This document shows, in pieces, positions 9,204 through 18,618 of a DNA stretch of 64,000 bases. The notes under the pieces are model-generated. The model was given only the letters and a program-made list of their open reading frames with translations, did no database searches and was not told the DNA's origin. Origin of the DNA: Natrinema pellirubrum DSM 15624 (GTDB taxonomy: Archaea > Halobacteriota > Halobacteria > Halobacteriales > Natrialbaceae); assembly GCF_000230735.2 (NCBI RefSeq), contig NC_019962.1, positions 1,426,001-1,490,000 of the forward strand, in the 5' to 3' direction. A program made the position numbers and the translations under genes. Position 1 is the stretch's first letter, and each line of letters starts with the position of its first letter.

Positions 9204-9580
9204 GCCGTTCGTGTGTGGCCGGGCCCGCTCGAGAGCCGATCGGGACCGCTGCCGGCCGCTCCGACTCCCGACTGCGACGAATCGAGACACGAAATCGCGT
9301 CGCGCTTCGAATTTTTCCTGCGGGAATAGTTCATGTTCTAAACGCACAAAATTTATTATTTTCCATAGTGTATACTCTCGTGCCGACAATCGTCGGCACC
9401 GTTGTCATCCCCTCTACCCCCCCATCCCACTCCGACAGCGGCACACCGCACTGTCCGCGAGCGCGCCGGCACCCATCCCGTCGCTCGACTCCCCCGAGAG
9501 CGACACCGGCACGCTCGGTTTCCGTTCTCGCAGTTCGCTCAAGGCGACGCCACGCTGCCGTGATCAGTACGGCGGCTCCG
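9204..9580. other. Gene-free stretch with an orphan AT-rich element
   Basis: No convincing coding frame. The middle (about 9340-9375) is strikingly AT-rich for this genome and includes AAATTTATTATTTTCC followed by ATAGTGTATAC, which looks like a TATA box plus upstream element. No gene start lies at a suitable distance on either strand, so it may be the elp3 terminator region or the promoter of a small RNA. Confidence 0.4.
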
Positions 9581-9934
9581 TCAGCGGCTCGCAATTTCGC
9601 GCAGGTATCCCGTCCGAACCTCGTAGACGAGAGCCGTCAGGAGGAGTCCGGTCCCGATCCCCCAGAACAGCCGCCGCTCCGCGTCGGTACCGGCGGTCCC
9701 GAACAGCAGACAGAGACCGCCGCCCAGCAGCAGGGCCGTCCGGATCCGAGTCGGCGCCGGCACCGCCTCGTCGCCGGTGGCCGCCAGGTACAGTTGCGGC
9801 CCGACGATCGGGATCGCGATCACCACCACGAACGCGTAGATCGGTCCCTCGAGGCCGAGGGCCGCACCGAGCAGGAAGGCGGCCAGACAGAGGGCGAACG
9901 CAACGGCGAGGACGCTGTTTTCGCGGGAGACCAT
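9581..9934 (-). CDS. Small four-helix membrane protein, function unknown
   Basis: 117 residues, nearly all in four hydrophobic segments (about 8-28, 31-52, 65-82 and 88-106), ending in a basic RTGYLREIASR tail. I recognise no family. It stands alone between elp3 and the ZIP transporter gene, both converging on or facing it, with no operon partner. The coding call rests on the regular alternation of helices and the haloarchaeal codon pattern. Confidence 0.6.
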   Translation of the reverse strand: MVSRENSVLAVAFALCLAAFLLGAALGLEGPIYAFVVVIAIPIVGPQLYLAATGDEAVPAPTRIRTALLLGGGLCLLFGTAGTDAERRLFWGIGTGLLLTALVYEVRTGYLREIASR

Positions 9935-10000
9935 ACGTTCGTGTGGATTCGGTAACGTATGTTTCCTTTGACCCGTAGGCCGGTGGACGAGACACCCCGG

Positions 10001-10834
10001 TCAGACCGCGAGGACGGTGTCGACGAGTAGCATGACCGCGAAGCCGAGGACGAACGTCGCCGTCGCGGTGTCGGCGTAGCCGTGGCCGTGGCTCGAGGGG
10101 ACCAGTTCCCGGAAGACGACGGCGATCATCGCCCCCGCAGCGAAGCCGGCAGAGAGGGGAAAGAGCCCGGAGACGACGGCGACGAGCGAGAAGCCGACGG
10201 CAGCGGCGATCGGCTCCGGGACGCCGCCCGAGAGCGTGGTGTACAGCAGCGTTCGGGGGGCGGAGACGCCGGCCCGGACGGCTGGCACCGCCATCGCGAA
10301 CCCGTCGGGGACGTTCTGGACGGCGATCGCCGTCGCGATGGCGAGGCCGAGCGCCGTCTCGCCGCTCGCAAAGGCGATCCCCACCGCCAGCCCCTCTGGG
10401 ACGTTGTGAATGGTGACGGCACCGCCGACCAGTGCGGCGCGACGCAGGTCGTCGGCATCGTCGCCGAGCGGGTCGAGGTCGCCGTCAGCCTCGGCTGACG
10501 GTAGCTCGCCGGCGGGGTCGAATTTCGGTCCCGTCCCTTCGACCCGTTCCCCGCGAAAGAGGAGATGCAAGTGCGGGAGAACGGCGTTGACGACCAGCAG
10601 GAAGCCGCCGCCGGCGAGGAGACCGGCGGTGACCTCGAGCGGCGACCCCATCTCGAGGCCGGGCAACACGAGGGCGAAGACCGCGGCCCCGACCATGATG
10701 CCGGCTGCGAGGCCGAGCGACCCGTCGTAGACGCGGTGGCTGATTCGGTCGGTGAGAAGGAGTGGTAACGCCCCGAGCCCGGTGGTACAGCCGGCGATGG
10801 TCGCGACGACGACGACTTCCTCGAGCGACGACAT
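10001..10834 (-). CDS. ZIP-family divalent metal transporter
   Basis: 277 residues from the ATG at 10834; an upstream in-frame ATG would add 37 residues that look non-coding. The protein has eight predicted membrane helices and the two ZIP metal-site motifs: HNVPEGLAVGIAFASGE in helix IV and NVPDGFAMAVP in helix V. A hydrophilic, acidic cytoplasmic loop with a short histidine run (LPHLHLLF) lies between helices III and IV, as in GufA-type ZIP proteins. Predicted to move zinc or iron into the cytoplasm; metal specificity cannot be read from the sequence. Confidence 0.88.
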   Translation of the reverse strand: MSSLEEVVVVATIAGCTTGLGALPLLLTDRISHRVYDGSLGLAAGIMVGAAVFALVLPGLEMGSPLEVTAGLLAGGGFLLVVNAVLPHLHLLFRGERVEGTGPKFDPAGELPSAEADGDLDPLGDDADDLRRAALVGGAVTIHNVPEGLAVGIAFASGETALGLAIATAIAVQNVPDGFAMAVPAVRAGVSAPRTLLYTTLSGGVPEPIAAAVGFSLVAVVSGLFPLSAGFAAGAMIAVVFRELVPSSHGHGYADTATATFVLGFAVMLLVDTVLAV

Positions 10835-10895
10835 ACGGGTTCCCTCCGACGCCGGCTCGAAAACGGTTGCGGTCGGATACGGCGGCCGACCGTCC

Positions 10896-11540
10896 TTAGT
10901 CGATCGAAACCTCGAGTTCGAGCAGTCCCAGATGTGGCGGCGCACCGCCGCCGTTGGTCCGGAACGCCTCTGGCGTCGAGTTGACGACGTCGTAGAAATC
11001 GGCCTGGCTGGTCGGGATGAGCGTGCTGCCGTCGTCGCGCTGGAGGAAGGCGGGCGTATCGGTTCCCTCGATCAGTTCCAGCTGTTCCTGCCAGTCCTCG
11101 TCGGCATAGATGAACGTGCCAAAGGAGAACCGGCCGGCGGCGAGGGCGTCGTGTTTCGAGAGGAACATCCCGGACTCCTCGGCGTTGTACTCCTCGTCGC
11201 TCACCCAGGCGATCGCCGCGATCCCCTCGGCCTGAAGGAGATAGAAGTCCCACGAGAGCGTCGCGTCGAAGACCGCCCAGATGCTTCGGGGGCCGACGGT
11301 GTGGAGTTCGACGCTGAACGCGGGCCGAAGTCGCTCACCTTCGGGCTCGGGGACGAACGTCGCGTCGTAGCCCGGCGAGCGAATGCCCCGATCGTGATAG
11401 ACGACGCCGTCCATATCGACATCGGCATCGATCCGGTCGACGATCCCGCGGACCGTCGCGCCGCCCTGTTGCTCGAGATGATCGAGAAAGTCCGGGAACC
11501 GGGAGACGTCGGTCCAGGGCGGTTCCTCGCCTGCGCTCAT
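10896..11540 (-). CDS. Conserved haloarchaeal protein of unknown function
   Basis: 214-residue soluble acidic protein without signal peptide, membrane helix or cysteine. It has a mixed alpha/beta character, with a tryptophan-rich middle (SIWAVFDATLSWDFYLLQAEG) and an ending LGLLELEVSID. I do not recognise the family. It ends 62 bases before the ZIP gene start on the same strand, so the two could be co-transcribed, but no function follows from that. The start MSAGEEPPW is the only good ATG. Confidence 0.6.
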   Translation of the reverse strand: MSAGEEPPWTDVSRFPDFLDHLEQQGGATVRGIVDRIDADVDMDGVVYHDRGIRSPGYDATFVPEPEGERLRPAFSVELHTVGPRSIWAVFDATLSWDFYLLQAEGIAAIAWVSDEEYNAEESGMFLSKHDALAAGRFSFGTFIYADEDWQEQLELIEGTDTPAFLQRDDGSTLIPTSQADFYDVVNSTPEAFRTNGGGAPPHLGLLELEVSID

Positions 11541-11781
11541 CGGGTCGGCCCCCCGTTCGTGACCGTCCGCGTTCGGTCAGTTCCTCCTCGCAGTCGCGCG
11601 TTCGACTCACGGGTGACGCCACCCACGGCCTCGTACATGCCCCGTACTGAGTGCCCGCGGGGATTAGATGTTCCGACAGCGACCGACGGGTGGGCGGTCG
11701 ACATCCTCGCGGACGCTCGCCGACGTGATCGACCGTCTCCGGAGCGACATCCCTTTTTGACCGGGCCGGGCAGTGTGTAGT

Positions 11782-13947
11782 ATGGATTCGAAGCGGGAGC
11801 TGACAAGCGTCGACCTCGCGGCCCTCGTCGGGGAACTCGGTACCTACGAGGGAGCGAAAGTCGACAAAGCCTACCTCTACGGCGACGATCTCGTCCGCCT
11901 CAAGATGCGGGACTTCGACCGGGGCCGACTGGAACTGATCCTCGAGGTCGGCGAGGTCAAGCGGGCCCACACGGTCGCCCCCGAGCGGGTGCCCGACGCC
12001 CCCGGCCGGCCGCCCCAGTTCGCGATGATGCTCCGGAACCGACTGTCGGGAGCGGACTTCGCGGGCGTCGAACAGTACGAGTTCGACCGCATCCTCGAGT
12101 TCGTCTTCGAGCGCGACGACGGCACGACCCGGATCATCGTCGAACTGTTCGGGCAGGGCAACGTCGCGGTCACCGACGGCGAGTACGAGGTGATCGACTG
12201 CCTCGAGACCGTCCGACTCAAGTCTCGGACGGTCGTCCCGGGCTCGCGCTACGAGTTCCCCGATACCCGGACGAACCCGCTGACGGTCTCCCGGGAGGCG
12301 TTCGACCACGAGATGGACGACTCCGACACCGACGTGGTCCGGACGCTGGCGACCCAACTCAACTTCGGCGGGCTCTACGCCGAGGAGGTCTGTACCCGCG
12401 CCGGCGTCGAGAAGGGGCTGGACATCGACGACGCCGACGACGATGTCTACGACCGGATCTACGAGGCCATCGAACGGCTTGCACTCGACATCCGCAACGG
12501 TAACTTCGAGCCCAGGCTCTACTTCGAGGGTGACGACGGGGACGAGGCCGACGGGGACGACGAAAGCGAGGGAACCGACGCAGGCGACGGTCCCGTCGTC
12601 GACGTCACGCCGTTCCCGCTCGAGGAACACGCGGACCTGCCCGCCGAGGGCTACGACTCGTTCCTGTCGGCGCTGGACGACTACTTCTTCCGGCTCGAAC
12701 TCGCCGAAGAGGAAGAGCCCGATCCGACCGATCAGCGGCCGGACTTCGAGTCCGAGATCGCCAAACACGAGCGGATCATCGAGCAACAGCAGGGGGCGAT
12801 CGAGGGGTTCGAGCAGGAGGCCGAGCAGTTACGCGAGCGAGCGGAGTTGCTCTACGCCGAGTACGGACTCGTCGACGAGATCCTCTCGACGGTCCAGGGG
12901 GCCCGCGAGCAGGACCGCGCCTGGGACGAGATCCGGGAGCGGTTCGAGGAAGGAGCCGACCGCGGTATCGCGGCCGCCGAGGCGGTCATCGACGTCGACG
13001 GCAGCGAGGGGACCGTGACCGTCGACCTCGACGGCGAGCGGATCGAACTGGTCGCCGATCGGGGCGTCGAACAGAACGCCGACCGGCTCTACACCGAGGC
13101 CAAACGCGTCGAGGACAAAAAGGAGGGCGCGCTGGCGGCCATCGAGAACACCCGTGAGGACTTAGAAGACGCCAAGCGACGCCGCGACGAGTGGGAAGCA
13201 AAGGACGCCGCGAGCGACGACGAGGACGAGGCGGACGACGAAGGGCCGAACCGGGACTGGCTCGCCGACCCCTCGATTCCGATCCGCGAGAACGAGCCCT
13301 GGTTCGATCGCTTCCGCTGGTTCCACACCAGCGACGACTACCTCGTGATCGGCGGCCGCAACGCCGACCAGAACGAGGAGATCGTCAAGAAGTACCTCGA
13401 GCCCGGTGACAAGGTCCTCCACACGCAGGCCCACGGCGGTCCCGTCACCGTGCTGAAGGCGACCGACCCCAGTGAAGCGTCCTCGAGCGACATCGAACTC
13501 CCCGAGTCGAGCATCGAGGAGGCGGCCCAGTTCGCGGTCTCGTATGCCTCGGTCTGGAAGGACGGCCGCTACGCGGGCGACGTCTACGCGGTCGATGCCG
13601 ATCAGGTCTCGAAGACCCCCGAGAGCGGCGAGTACTTGGAGAAGGGTGGGTTCGCGATCCGCGGCGATCGGACCTACTACCGCGATACCCCCGTCGGCGC
13701 GGCGGTCGGGATCCAGTGTGAGCCCTACACGCGAGTGATCGGCGGCCCGCCGTCGGCCATCGAAGACCGGACGGAGACGACGATCGAACTCGAGCCCGGG
13801 CAGTACGCCCAGGCGGACACGGCCAAACGGCTCTACCGGCGGTTCCGCGAGCGCTTCGAGGACGAGTCGTTCGTCCGCAAGATCGCCAGCCCGGACCGGA
13901 TCCAGCACTTCATGCCGCCGGGCGGTAGCCGGATCAAAGAGGAGTAA
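11782..13947 (+). CDS. rqcH: RqcH/NEMF-type ribosome quality-control protein (NFACT family)
   Basis: 721 residues from the ATG at 11782, chosen over a GTG nine bases upstream because a CTTTTTGA element lies about 27 bases before it. Order of parts: NFACT-N domain (about 1-200), acidic insert, a long coiled-coil middle (about 310-470, rich in E, Q and R heptads), then NFACT-R (about 490-600, with WFDRFRWFHTSDDYLVIGGRNADQ) and a C-terminal basic region. In bacteria and eukaryotes relatives recognise peptidyl-tRNA on stalled large subunits and add C-terminal tails; the archaeal role is inferred. No operon partner. Confidence 0.9.
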   Translation: MDSKRELTSVDLAALVGELGTYEGAKVDKAYLYGDDLVRLKMRDFDRGRLELILEVGEVKRAHTVAPERVPDAPGRPPQFAMMLRNRLSGADFAGVEQYEFDRILEFVFERDDGTTRIIVELFGQGNVAVTDGEYEVIDCLETVRLKSRTVVPGSRYEFPDTRTNPLTVSREAFDHEMDDSDTDVVRTLATQLNFGGLYAEEVCTRAGVEKGLDIDDADDDVYDRIYEAIERLALDIRNGNFEPRLYFEGDDGDEADGDDESEGTDAGDGPVVDVTPFPLEEHADLPAEGYDSFLSALDDYFFRLELAEEEEPDPTDQRPDFESEIAKHERIIEQQQGAIEGFEQEAEQLRERAELLYAEYGLVDEILSTVQGAREQDRAWDEIRERFEEGADRGIAAAEAVIDVDGSEGTVTVDLDGERIELVADRGVEQNADRLYTEAKRVEDKKEGALAAIENTREDLEDAKRRRDEWEAKDAASDDEDEADDEGPNRDWLADPSIPIRENEPWFDRFRWFHTSDDYLVIGGRNADQNEEIVKKYLEPGDKVLHTQAHGGPVTVLKATDPSEASSSDIELPESSIEEAAQFAVSYASVWKDGRYAGDVYAVDADQVSKTPESGEYLEKGGFAIRGDRTYYRDTPVGAAVGIQCEPYTRVIGGPPSAIEDRTETTIELEPGQYAQADTAKRLYRRFRERFEDESFVRKIASPDRIQHFMPPGGSRIKEE

Positions 13948-14090
13948 TCGCGCCGACCCGCACGCGATGGCCGCGGATCACCGTGTCGAGTCGGTGTCGG
14001 ACCGGATCCCGTCCTCGAGGGCGTCGAAATAGAGAGTCAGAGTCGAATGCGCGTGCCAACCCGCTCGAATGCTCCCAGCGACGCGGACGA

Positions 14091-15134
14091 CTACTGCGAG
14101 ACTTCGAGTGCGGGTTCCGTCGTCCGCTCGAGCGTCTCGAGGTACGATTCGGCGTCGAGAGCCGCCATGCTGCCGGTTCCGGCGGCAGTGATCGCCTGTT
14201 GGTAGTTCGGATCGGCGACGTCGCCGGCGGCGAAGACGCCCTCGACCGCGGTCTCGGTCGTCGCGCGGCCGGCGTCGTCGGTTCGCGTGTGGAGGTAGCC
14301 GCTCTCGTCGCGGTCGACCGCGGTTCCCGCGAGGAAGTCGGTGTTCGGCGTGTGGCCGATCGCGTAGAACACGCCGCCGACGTCGACCGTCTCGCGTGTC
14401 ACGTCGGCACCGTTCGCGGCTTGCTCGAGGGGATACCCCTCGGGGTGCGAGACGAGCGTTGCCCCGGTGACGCCTTCGTCTTGGGAGCCCCGGAGCGCCT
14501 CGAGTTCCGTGTTCCAGCGGAACTCGATGGTCTCGTTGTCGCGGGCCCGGTCGGCCATGATCTCGGACGCGCGCAGTTCCTCACGGCGGTGGACGACGGT
14601 CACGCTGTCGGCGAACTTCGCGAGGAAGAGCGCTTCTTCCATCGCCGAATCGCCGCCGCCGATCACGAGGACGTCGTCGCCGCGGTGGAACGCGCCGTCG
14701 CAGGTCGCACACGTCGAGAGGCCATAGCCCATCAGCTCGTCCTCGTTTTCCGCGCCGACCCAGCGAGCGCTCGCGCCGCTCGCGACGATCAGCGCACGCG
14801 TTCGCAGCCGATCGCCGTTCGAGAGTTCGAGTTCGAACGGCCGGTCCGCGAGCGTCGCGTCCTCGACGGTCCCGTGTTCGAATTCGGCGCCGAAGCGCTC
14901 GGCCTGGTCCTTGCCGTTCTGTATCAGTTCCATCCCGCCGACGCCCTCGGGGAAGCCGAGGTAGTTCTCGACGTCCGTCGTCAGCGTCAGCTGGCCGCCC
15001 GGCTCGGGCCCCTCGAGTACCAGCGGCTCGAGGTCGGCCCGCGCGGCGTAGACGGCCGCCGAGAGACCGGCGACGCCGGAGCCGACGATCACGACGTTTC
15101 GAACGTCCGCGGTCGCGTCGGTTGCCTCGTTCAT
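14091..15134 (-). CDS. trxB: Thioredoxin-disulfide reductase
   Basis: 347 residues. The N-terminal FAD-binding GSGVAGLSAAVYAAR, the redox pair CATC (C142 and C145) and the NAD(P)H-binding GGGDSAMEEALF motif are all present, followed by the C-terminal FAD site GVFAAGDVAD. The HRREELRAS segment after the second GxGxxA is the usual place for NADPH phosphate contact. It reduces oxidised thioredoxin in the cytoplasm. Its start overlaps the end of trxA by four bases, so trxA-trxB form a two-gene operon controlled by the promoter in front of trxA. Confidence 0.94.
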   Translation of the reverse strand: MNEATDATADVRNVVIVGSGVAGLSAAVYAARADLEPLVLEGPEPGGQLTLTTDVENYLGFPEGVGGMELIQNGKDQAERFGAEFEHGTVEDATLADRPFELELSNGDRLRTRALIVASGASARWVGAENEDELMGYGLSTCATCDGAFHRGDDVLVIGGGDSAMEEALFLAKFADSVTVVHRREELRASEIMADRARDNETIEFRWNTELEALRGSQDEGVTGATLVSHPEGYPLEQAANGADVTRETVDVGGVFYAIGHTPNTDFLAGTAVDRDESGYLHTRTDDAGRATTETAVEGVFAAGDVADPNYQQAITAAGTGSMAALDAESYLETLERTTEPALEVSQ

Positions 15135-15490
15135 TCGGTGTATCTCTCGATCAGGGCACGGAGTCGGTTTTCCGGCAGCACGCCGGACTGCTGTTCGACC
15201 TGCTCACCGTCCGCGAAGAGGACGAGCGTCGGCACGCCGCGAACGCCGAACGACCCCGCGAGCTGCTGGTGTTCGTCGACGTCGACCTTGGCGATCACGG
15301 CGTCGGTCGTGTCGGCCAGCTTCTCGAGGACGGGATTGAGCATCTGACAGGGGCCACACCAGTCGGCGTAGAAGTCCACGAGAACGACCTCGTGTTCCGC
15401 CGTGACGTCCTCGAGGTGACTTCCGCCGTCGATGTAGATCGGTTCGTCGAGCGATCGTGCCGAAACGTCGTCGCGTGCATCAGTTGCCAT
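15131..15490 (-). CDS. trxA: Thioredoxin
   Basis: 119 residues from the ATG at 15490. It has the classical WCGPC active site (C45 and C48), the cis-proline loop RGVPTLVLF and a leading acidic extension of about 20 residues. It is a cytoplasmic dithiol carrier reduced by TrxB, encoded in the overlapping downstream gene. A CTTTAAG TATA element about 28-33 bases upstream indicates a short or absent leader, and an almost perfect palindrome sits just behind it, so expression is probably regulated. Confidence 0.93.
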   Translation of the reverse strand: MATDARDDVSARSLDEPIYIDGGSHLEDVTAEHEVVLVDFYADWCGPCQMLNPVLEKLADTTDAVIAKVDVDEHQQLAGSFGVRGVPTLVLFADGEQVEQQSGVLPENRLRALIERYTE

Positions 15491-15515
15491 CACCACTACG
15501 TATGGACCGACACTG

Positions 15516-15547
15516 CTTAAAGGTTTTGTACATAGTGTACAATATAG
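15516..15547 (-). promoter_or_regulatory. trxA promoter with a 17-bp palindromic operator
   Basis: Minus-strand TATA element CTTTAAG at 15516-15522. Behind it, 15526-15542 reads TTGTACA-TAG-TGTACAA on the plus strand, with perfect seven-base arms. The minus-strand reading continues as CTATATTGTACAC (15535-15547), which recurs in several promoters of the sulfur island. The operator centre is about 20 bases upstream of the TATA element, a position where archaeal activators often bind; repression is also possible. Confidence 0.65.
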
Positions 15548-15843
15548 TGGCGACTCCCCTCGAGAGTTCGATCCGTAATGGACGGCCGATGTGTCCGGAC
15601 GGATTCGCAACGCACATGTGGGCTGTATTCGGGGCTATCGGTGAGATGAACCGGGCCACCCCGATCGTTTGGTCCGGATGGTTTTGTGTAGATACATAAC
15701 AACCGAGCAGTCAACGGGCCGGTCACTCCGAGACATCCACGTCGAAGCGGGCAAAATACTCGGATCGCATCCCGATGCGAGCGTCGAACGGCGGTCCCCG
15801 TCGTTCGTCGCGCCGTCGTAGCGGTTTGAGTTTCCGGTCGTCA

Positions 15844-16269
15844 CTACCGGACTACGAGGACGGGAACCGGAGATCGTCGAACGACGGTTTCCGCGACGCT
15901 CCCGAGCAGGACGCGGGAGACCCCCTCCTTGCCGTGGCTGCCGATGACGATCAGATCGACCGATTCCGCTGCCGCCTGCGCGACGATGCGATCATCCGGT
16001 TCGCCCGTGACGACGTTCGTTTCGAGACTGCGACCGGACTCGGCTGCGAGTTCCGTCGCCGTCTCGAGGACATCGGCTGCGTGTTCCTTCGCTTTCTCGG
16101 AAACGGGTGCTTGCAGTTCCGGTCCGAGGAGTTGCGCCCAGCGCCCGTCGGGGATCTCGATGACGTACAGCGCGATGACGGTCGCGTCCGGGAATTCGTC
16201 GAAGGTCAACTCGAGAGCGTCCGTCGCTTGTGGCGACCCGTCGTAGGGAACGAGAACTCGATCGGCCAT
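15844..16269 (-). CDS. Universal stress protein (UspA family)
   Basis: 141 residues, single Usp domain. Starts MADRVLVPYDGSPQA and ends with the ATP-binding pattern GSHGKEGVSRVLLGSVAETVVRR and VPVLVV, so it belongs to the nucleotide-binding group. It is probably a soluble stress-response protein. A good TATA element (ATTTTATACC on the minus strand, 16291-16300) lies about 27 bases before the ATG, indicating leaderless transcription. It is a monocistronic gene; partners are unknown. Confidence 0.92.
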   Translation of the reverse strand: MADRVLVPYDGSPQATDALELTFDEFPDATVIALYVIEIPDGRWAQLLGPELQAPVSEKAKEHAADVLETATELAAESGRSLETNVVTGEPDDRIVAQAAAESVDLIVIGSHGKEGVSRVLLGSVAETVVRRSPVPVLVVR

Positions 16270-16290
16270 GACGAATGGCTTCGACCACCC

Positions 16291-16300
16291 GGTATAAAAT
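16291..16300 (-). promoter_or_regulatory. TATA element of the UspA gene at 15844
   Basis: Minus-strand ATTTTATACC, about 22-31 bases before the start codon at 16269. It is one of the clearest TATA boxes in the window. Confidence 0.6.
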
Positions 16301-16470
16301 CGTCACGCCGATCTCATGACCGAGAAATAGGTCCAGCGGCGCCGACAGTAATGAGTGTCCGCCGTCCACTGTGGCAGTACCCACACTGAACGGAACGGAT
16401 GAAACCGTCCACGGAGTCGCCTGCTGACACTGTTCTGGCAGTGATCCCGTGTCCGACGCTCGCCGGCGAA

Positions 16471-17619
16471 TCAGGCCGCGCAGTTGTTGGGGCCGAGTTC
16501 GAGTTCCGTCGCCTCGGACTCGTCCTCGGGCGGCTCCGTCCCAGTGTTGATCTCGAGTACGCGCTCGTAGTTCGGCGGTTTTTCCGGGTCGTTCTCGACG
16601 ATCCGATCGACGAACTCGTCCTCGTCCAATCCGATCAACTCGAGATCGTCGCGGAGGTCGCCCAGACGAGCGCCGATCAGTTCGCCCGGCGAGCCGACCT
16701 CGTATCGGTTCTCCGCCGTAACCGAGACGTGTCCCGGGAGGATCCGCGTCTCGTCCGGGAGTTCGAGAACGGTGTCGTGGATCGATTCGTACAGTAGTTC
16801 GGCGCCGTTGGCCGCGTCCTCGTCACCGAACTGAAGTTCCGTCCGGCCGACGGACTCGACGAACAGCGTGTCACCCGTCAGCAGCGCCTCGCCGTCGACG
16901 AGGGAGTTGACCATCTCGGTCGTGTGTCCCGGCGTCTGTAGCGTCTCGATTTCGACGTCGTCGAGGACGATCGTCTCGCCGTCGGCGAGCGGTTCGTAGT
17001 CGTATTCGACGCCCCGTTCGCTCGCGCGTTCGCCGAGATGGTAGGGAACGTCCAGCTCGGTCGCCAGTTTTCGCCCGCCCGAGATGTGATCGGCGTGGAC
17101 GTGGGTGTCGAGGACGCGCTCGATCGTGAGTCCGGCCTCCTCGGCGGCGATCTTGAACTGGTCCGTCTGTCGGGTCGGGTCGACCACGACCGCCGACTCG
17201 GCGGCCGTCGAGCCGACGACGTAGCCGAGACAGCCCTTTGCCCGGCGCTGTAGCTGCAGGACGACGAGATCCTCGTTTGCCGTCTCGACGGGGACGACCT
17301 CGTACACCTTGCTCCAGTCTTCCATGCCACCTTTCACGACGGCCACGTCGTCGTAGCCGCGTTGCTCGAGTTCGAAACCGAACGGCGTCGACGTGAGCCC
17401 CTTCCCACAGATCGCGACGATCGAGTCGCCGTTGCTCGCTGCCTCGATGCGCTCGATTTTCTCGTCATCGAACTCGTTGTGGGGGTCGAACGGGACGTTT
17501 TCGGCGCCGTGAATCCGCCACCCCTCGTAACTGTCTTCGGGGCGGGTATCGACGAGCGTAAACGACTCGTCCGAGTCGATCATCGCCGCGAGCCGTTCGG
17601 GAGATAGTTGGGTCACCAT
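16471..17619 (-). CDS. Rhodanese / metallo-beta-lactamase fusion (persulfide dioxygenase-like)
   Basis: 382 residues from the ATG at 17619. Residues about 1-115 form a rhodanese domain with the active-site loop CGKG (C71); about 130-350 form an MBL-fold hydrolase with the THVHADHISGG metal motif and later GHTTEM, TGDTLF and LPGH ligand segments. Such fusions are related to persulfide dioxygenases (ETHE1 family), which oxidise glutathione persulfide or similar species to sulfite, fed by the rhodanese. The C-terminal ELGPNNCAA recurs in the paralogue at 41745. No relative of the TATTGTRC motif is seen upstream. Confidence 0.85.
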   Translation of the reverse strand: MVTQLSPERLAAMIDSDESFTLVDTRPEDSYEGWRIHGAENVPFDPHNEFDDEKIERIEAASNGDSIVAICGKGLTSTPFGFELEQRGYDDVAVVKGGMEDWSKVYEVVPVETANEDLVVLQLQRRAKGCLGYVVGSTAAESAVVVDPTRQTDQFKIAAEEAGLTIERVLDTHVHADHISGGRKLATELDVPYHLGERASERGVEYDYEPLADGETIVLDDVEIETLQTPGHTTEMVNSLVDGEALLTGDTLFVESVGRTELQFGDEDAANGAELLYESIHDTVLELPDETRILPGHVSVTAENRYEVGSPGELIGARLGDLRDDLELIGLDEDEFVDRIVENDPEKPPNYERVLEINTGTEPPEDESEATELELGPNNCAA

Positions 17620-17935
17620 TGGACTCACCTTACAAGACTCATACTGCGAGCCCGTTGATAGGTATCGTCCCTGCACAGGCACCCTCGACGACCGGGACGG
17701 GATTCGACCGACTCGAGGGCGTGTCTCGCGGTCGATCGGCTCGCTGCGGGACACGCTTGGCCACCGCTATCGGAGCCGCTGAAACGAATGACAACGCTGT
17801 CGTGCGGTCGGGTGTGCAACGATTGTCAGTGGCGACGAGACGATCCCGGCAGGTCGGTGGCGACGTTCCCGTTCCAGTGATAGTACGGTCTCCAATAAGA
17901 GGGGGATTTTTAGCCGGCGCATCGTCGGAGAACGT
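17620..17935. other. Intergenic stretch between divergent genes
   Basis: No credible coding frame. The right end holds the promoter of the next gene: GGATTTTTAGCC at about 17902-17913, roughly 25-30 bases before the ATG at 17936. The left end, upstream of the rhodanese/MBL gene, has no clear TATA element. Confidence 0.5.
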
Positions 17936-18385
17936 ATGCAGGACCCTCGATGGCTGCAACTGAGCGAGGACGAAATAAACGAATTCCTCGGTCGCGGCGG
18001 GACCGGCGTCATCTCCTTCGCCACGGATCCCGACGAACCGCCGGTTTCGATCCCCGTCTCGTACGGGTACAGCGCGGACGTAAAGCGGTTTTACTATCGA
18101 CTCTCGATCCCACAGGACAGCAGAAAGGAGGACCTCGTGGATAACCCCGTCTCCTTCGTGACACACGACGAGACCGACACCGGCTGGCGAAGCGTCGTCG
18201 CCACGGGACGGCTTTCGGATACAGCCGATGCGCCGTACGAGTCGACGGAAATTCAGGGGATGTGGGGGATCCAGATCCCGATCATCGACGTGTTCGAGCG
18301 ACCGCCGAGGGAGATGACGTTCCGCTATTTCAGCCTCGATCCGGACGAGATAACGGGGCGGAAAGAGGTCCGGACCGATGCGTAG
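17936..18385 (+). CDS. Pyridoxamine 5'-phosphate oxidase-like FMN-binding protein
   Basis: 149 residues of the FMN split-barrel type. The pattern GVISFATDPDEPPVSIPVSYGY followed by SFVTHDETDTGWRSVVATGRL matches the haloarchaeal pyridoxamine oxidase-related family that binds flavin or F420. It probably performs a redox or cofactor-binding role in the cytoplasm; the substrate cannot be told. It is a single gene between two stress-related genes, preceded by a TATA-like ATTTTTA about 28 bases before the ATG. Confidence 0.8.
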   Translation: MQDPRWLQLSEDEINEFLGRGGTGVISFATDPDEPPVSIPVSYGYSADVKRFYYRLSIPQDSRKEDLVDNPVSFVTHDETDTGWRSVVATGRLSDTADAPYESTEIQGMWGIQIPIIDVFERPPREMTFRYFSLDPDEITGRKEVRTDA

Positions 18386-18618
18386 CGAGCGGACGTCCAC
18401 AACGGCTCATACGGGCAGCTGTCCCGATACCCCGTGCAATCGCGGGACGGTCGGGTCTCGTCGGAACTGACGGACGGCAGTCCGTGTGACACAGCAACTG
18501 TTGGGCAGATCGGCGTGAAGATCGAGCGCTCTGCTGTGGCCGTCGCCGGTCGGCCGCGAATTGGCGACCGACTTCGTAGTGACTTCTGTCCGACAGTGTA
18601 AGCGACGGGCGTGTTCCG

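Noticed and set aside
9370-9385. CATAGTGTATAC after elp3 as a member of the TTGTACAC motif set
   Set aside because: Only CATAGTGTA is shared with the trxA region; the TTGT core is missing and there is no target gene.
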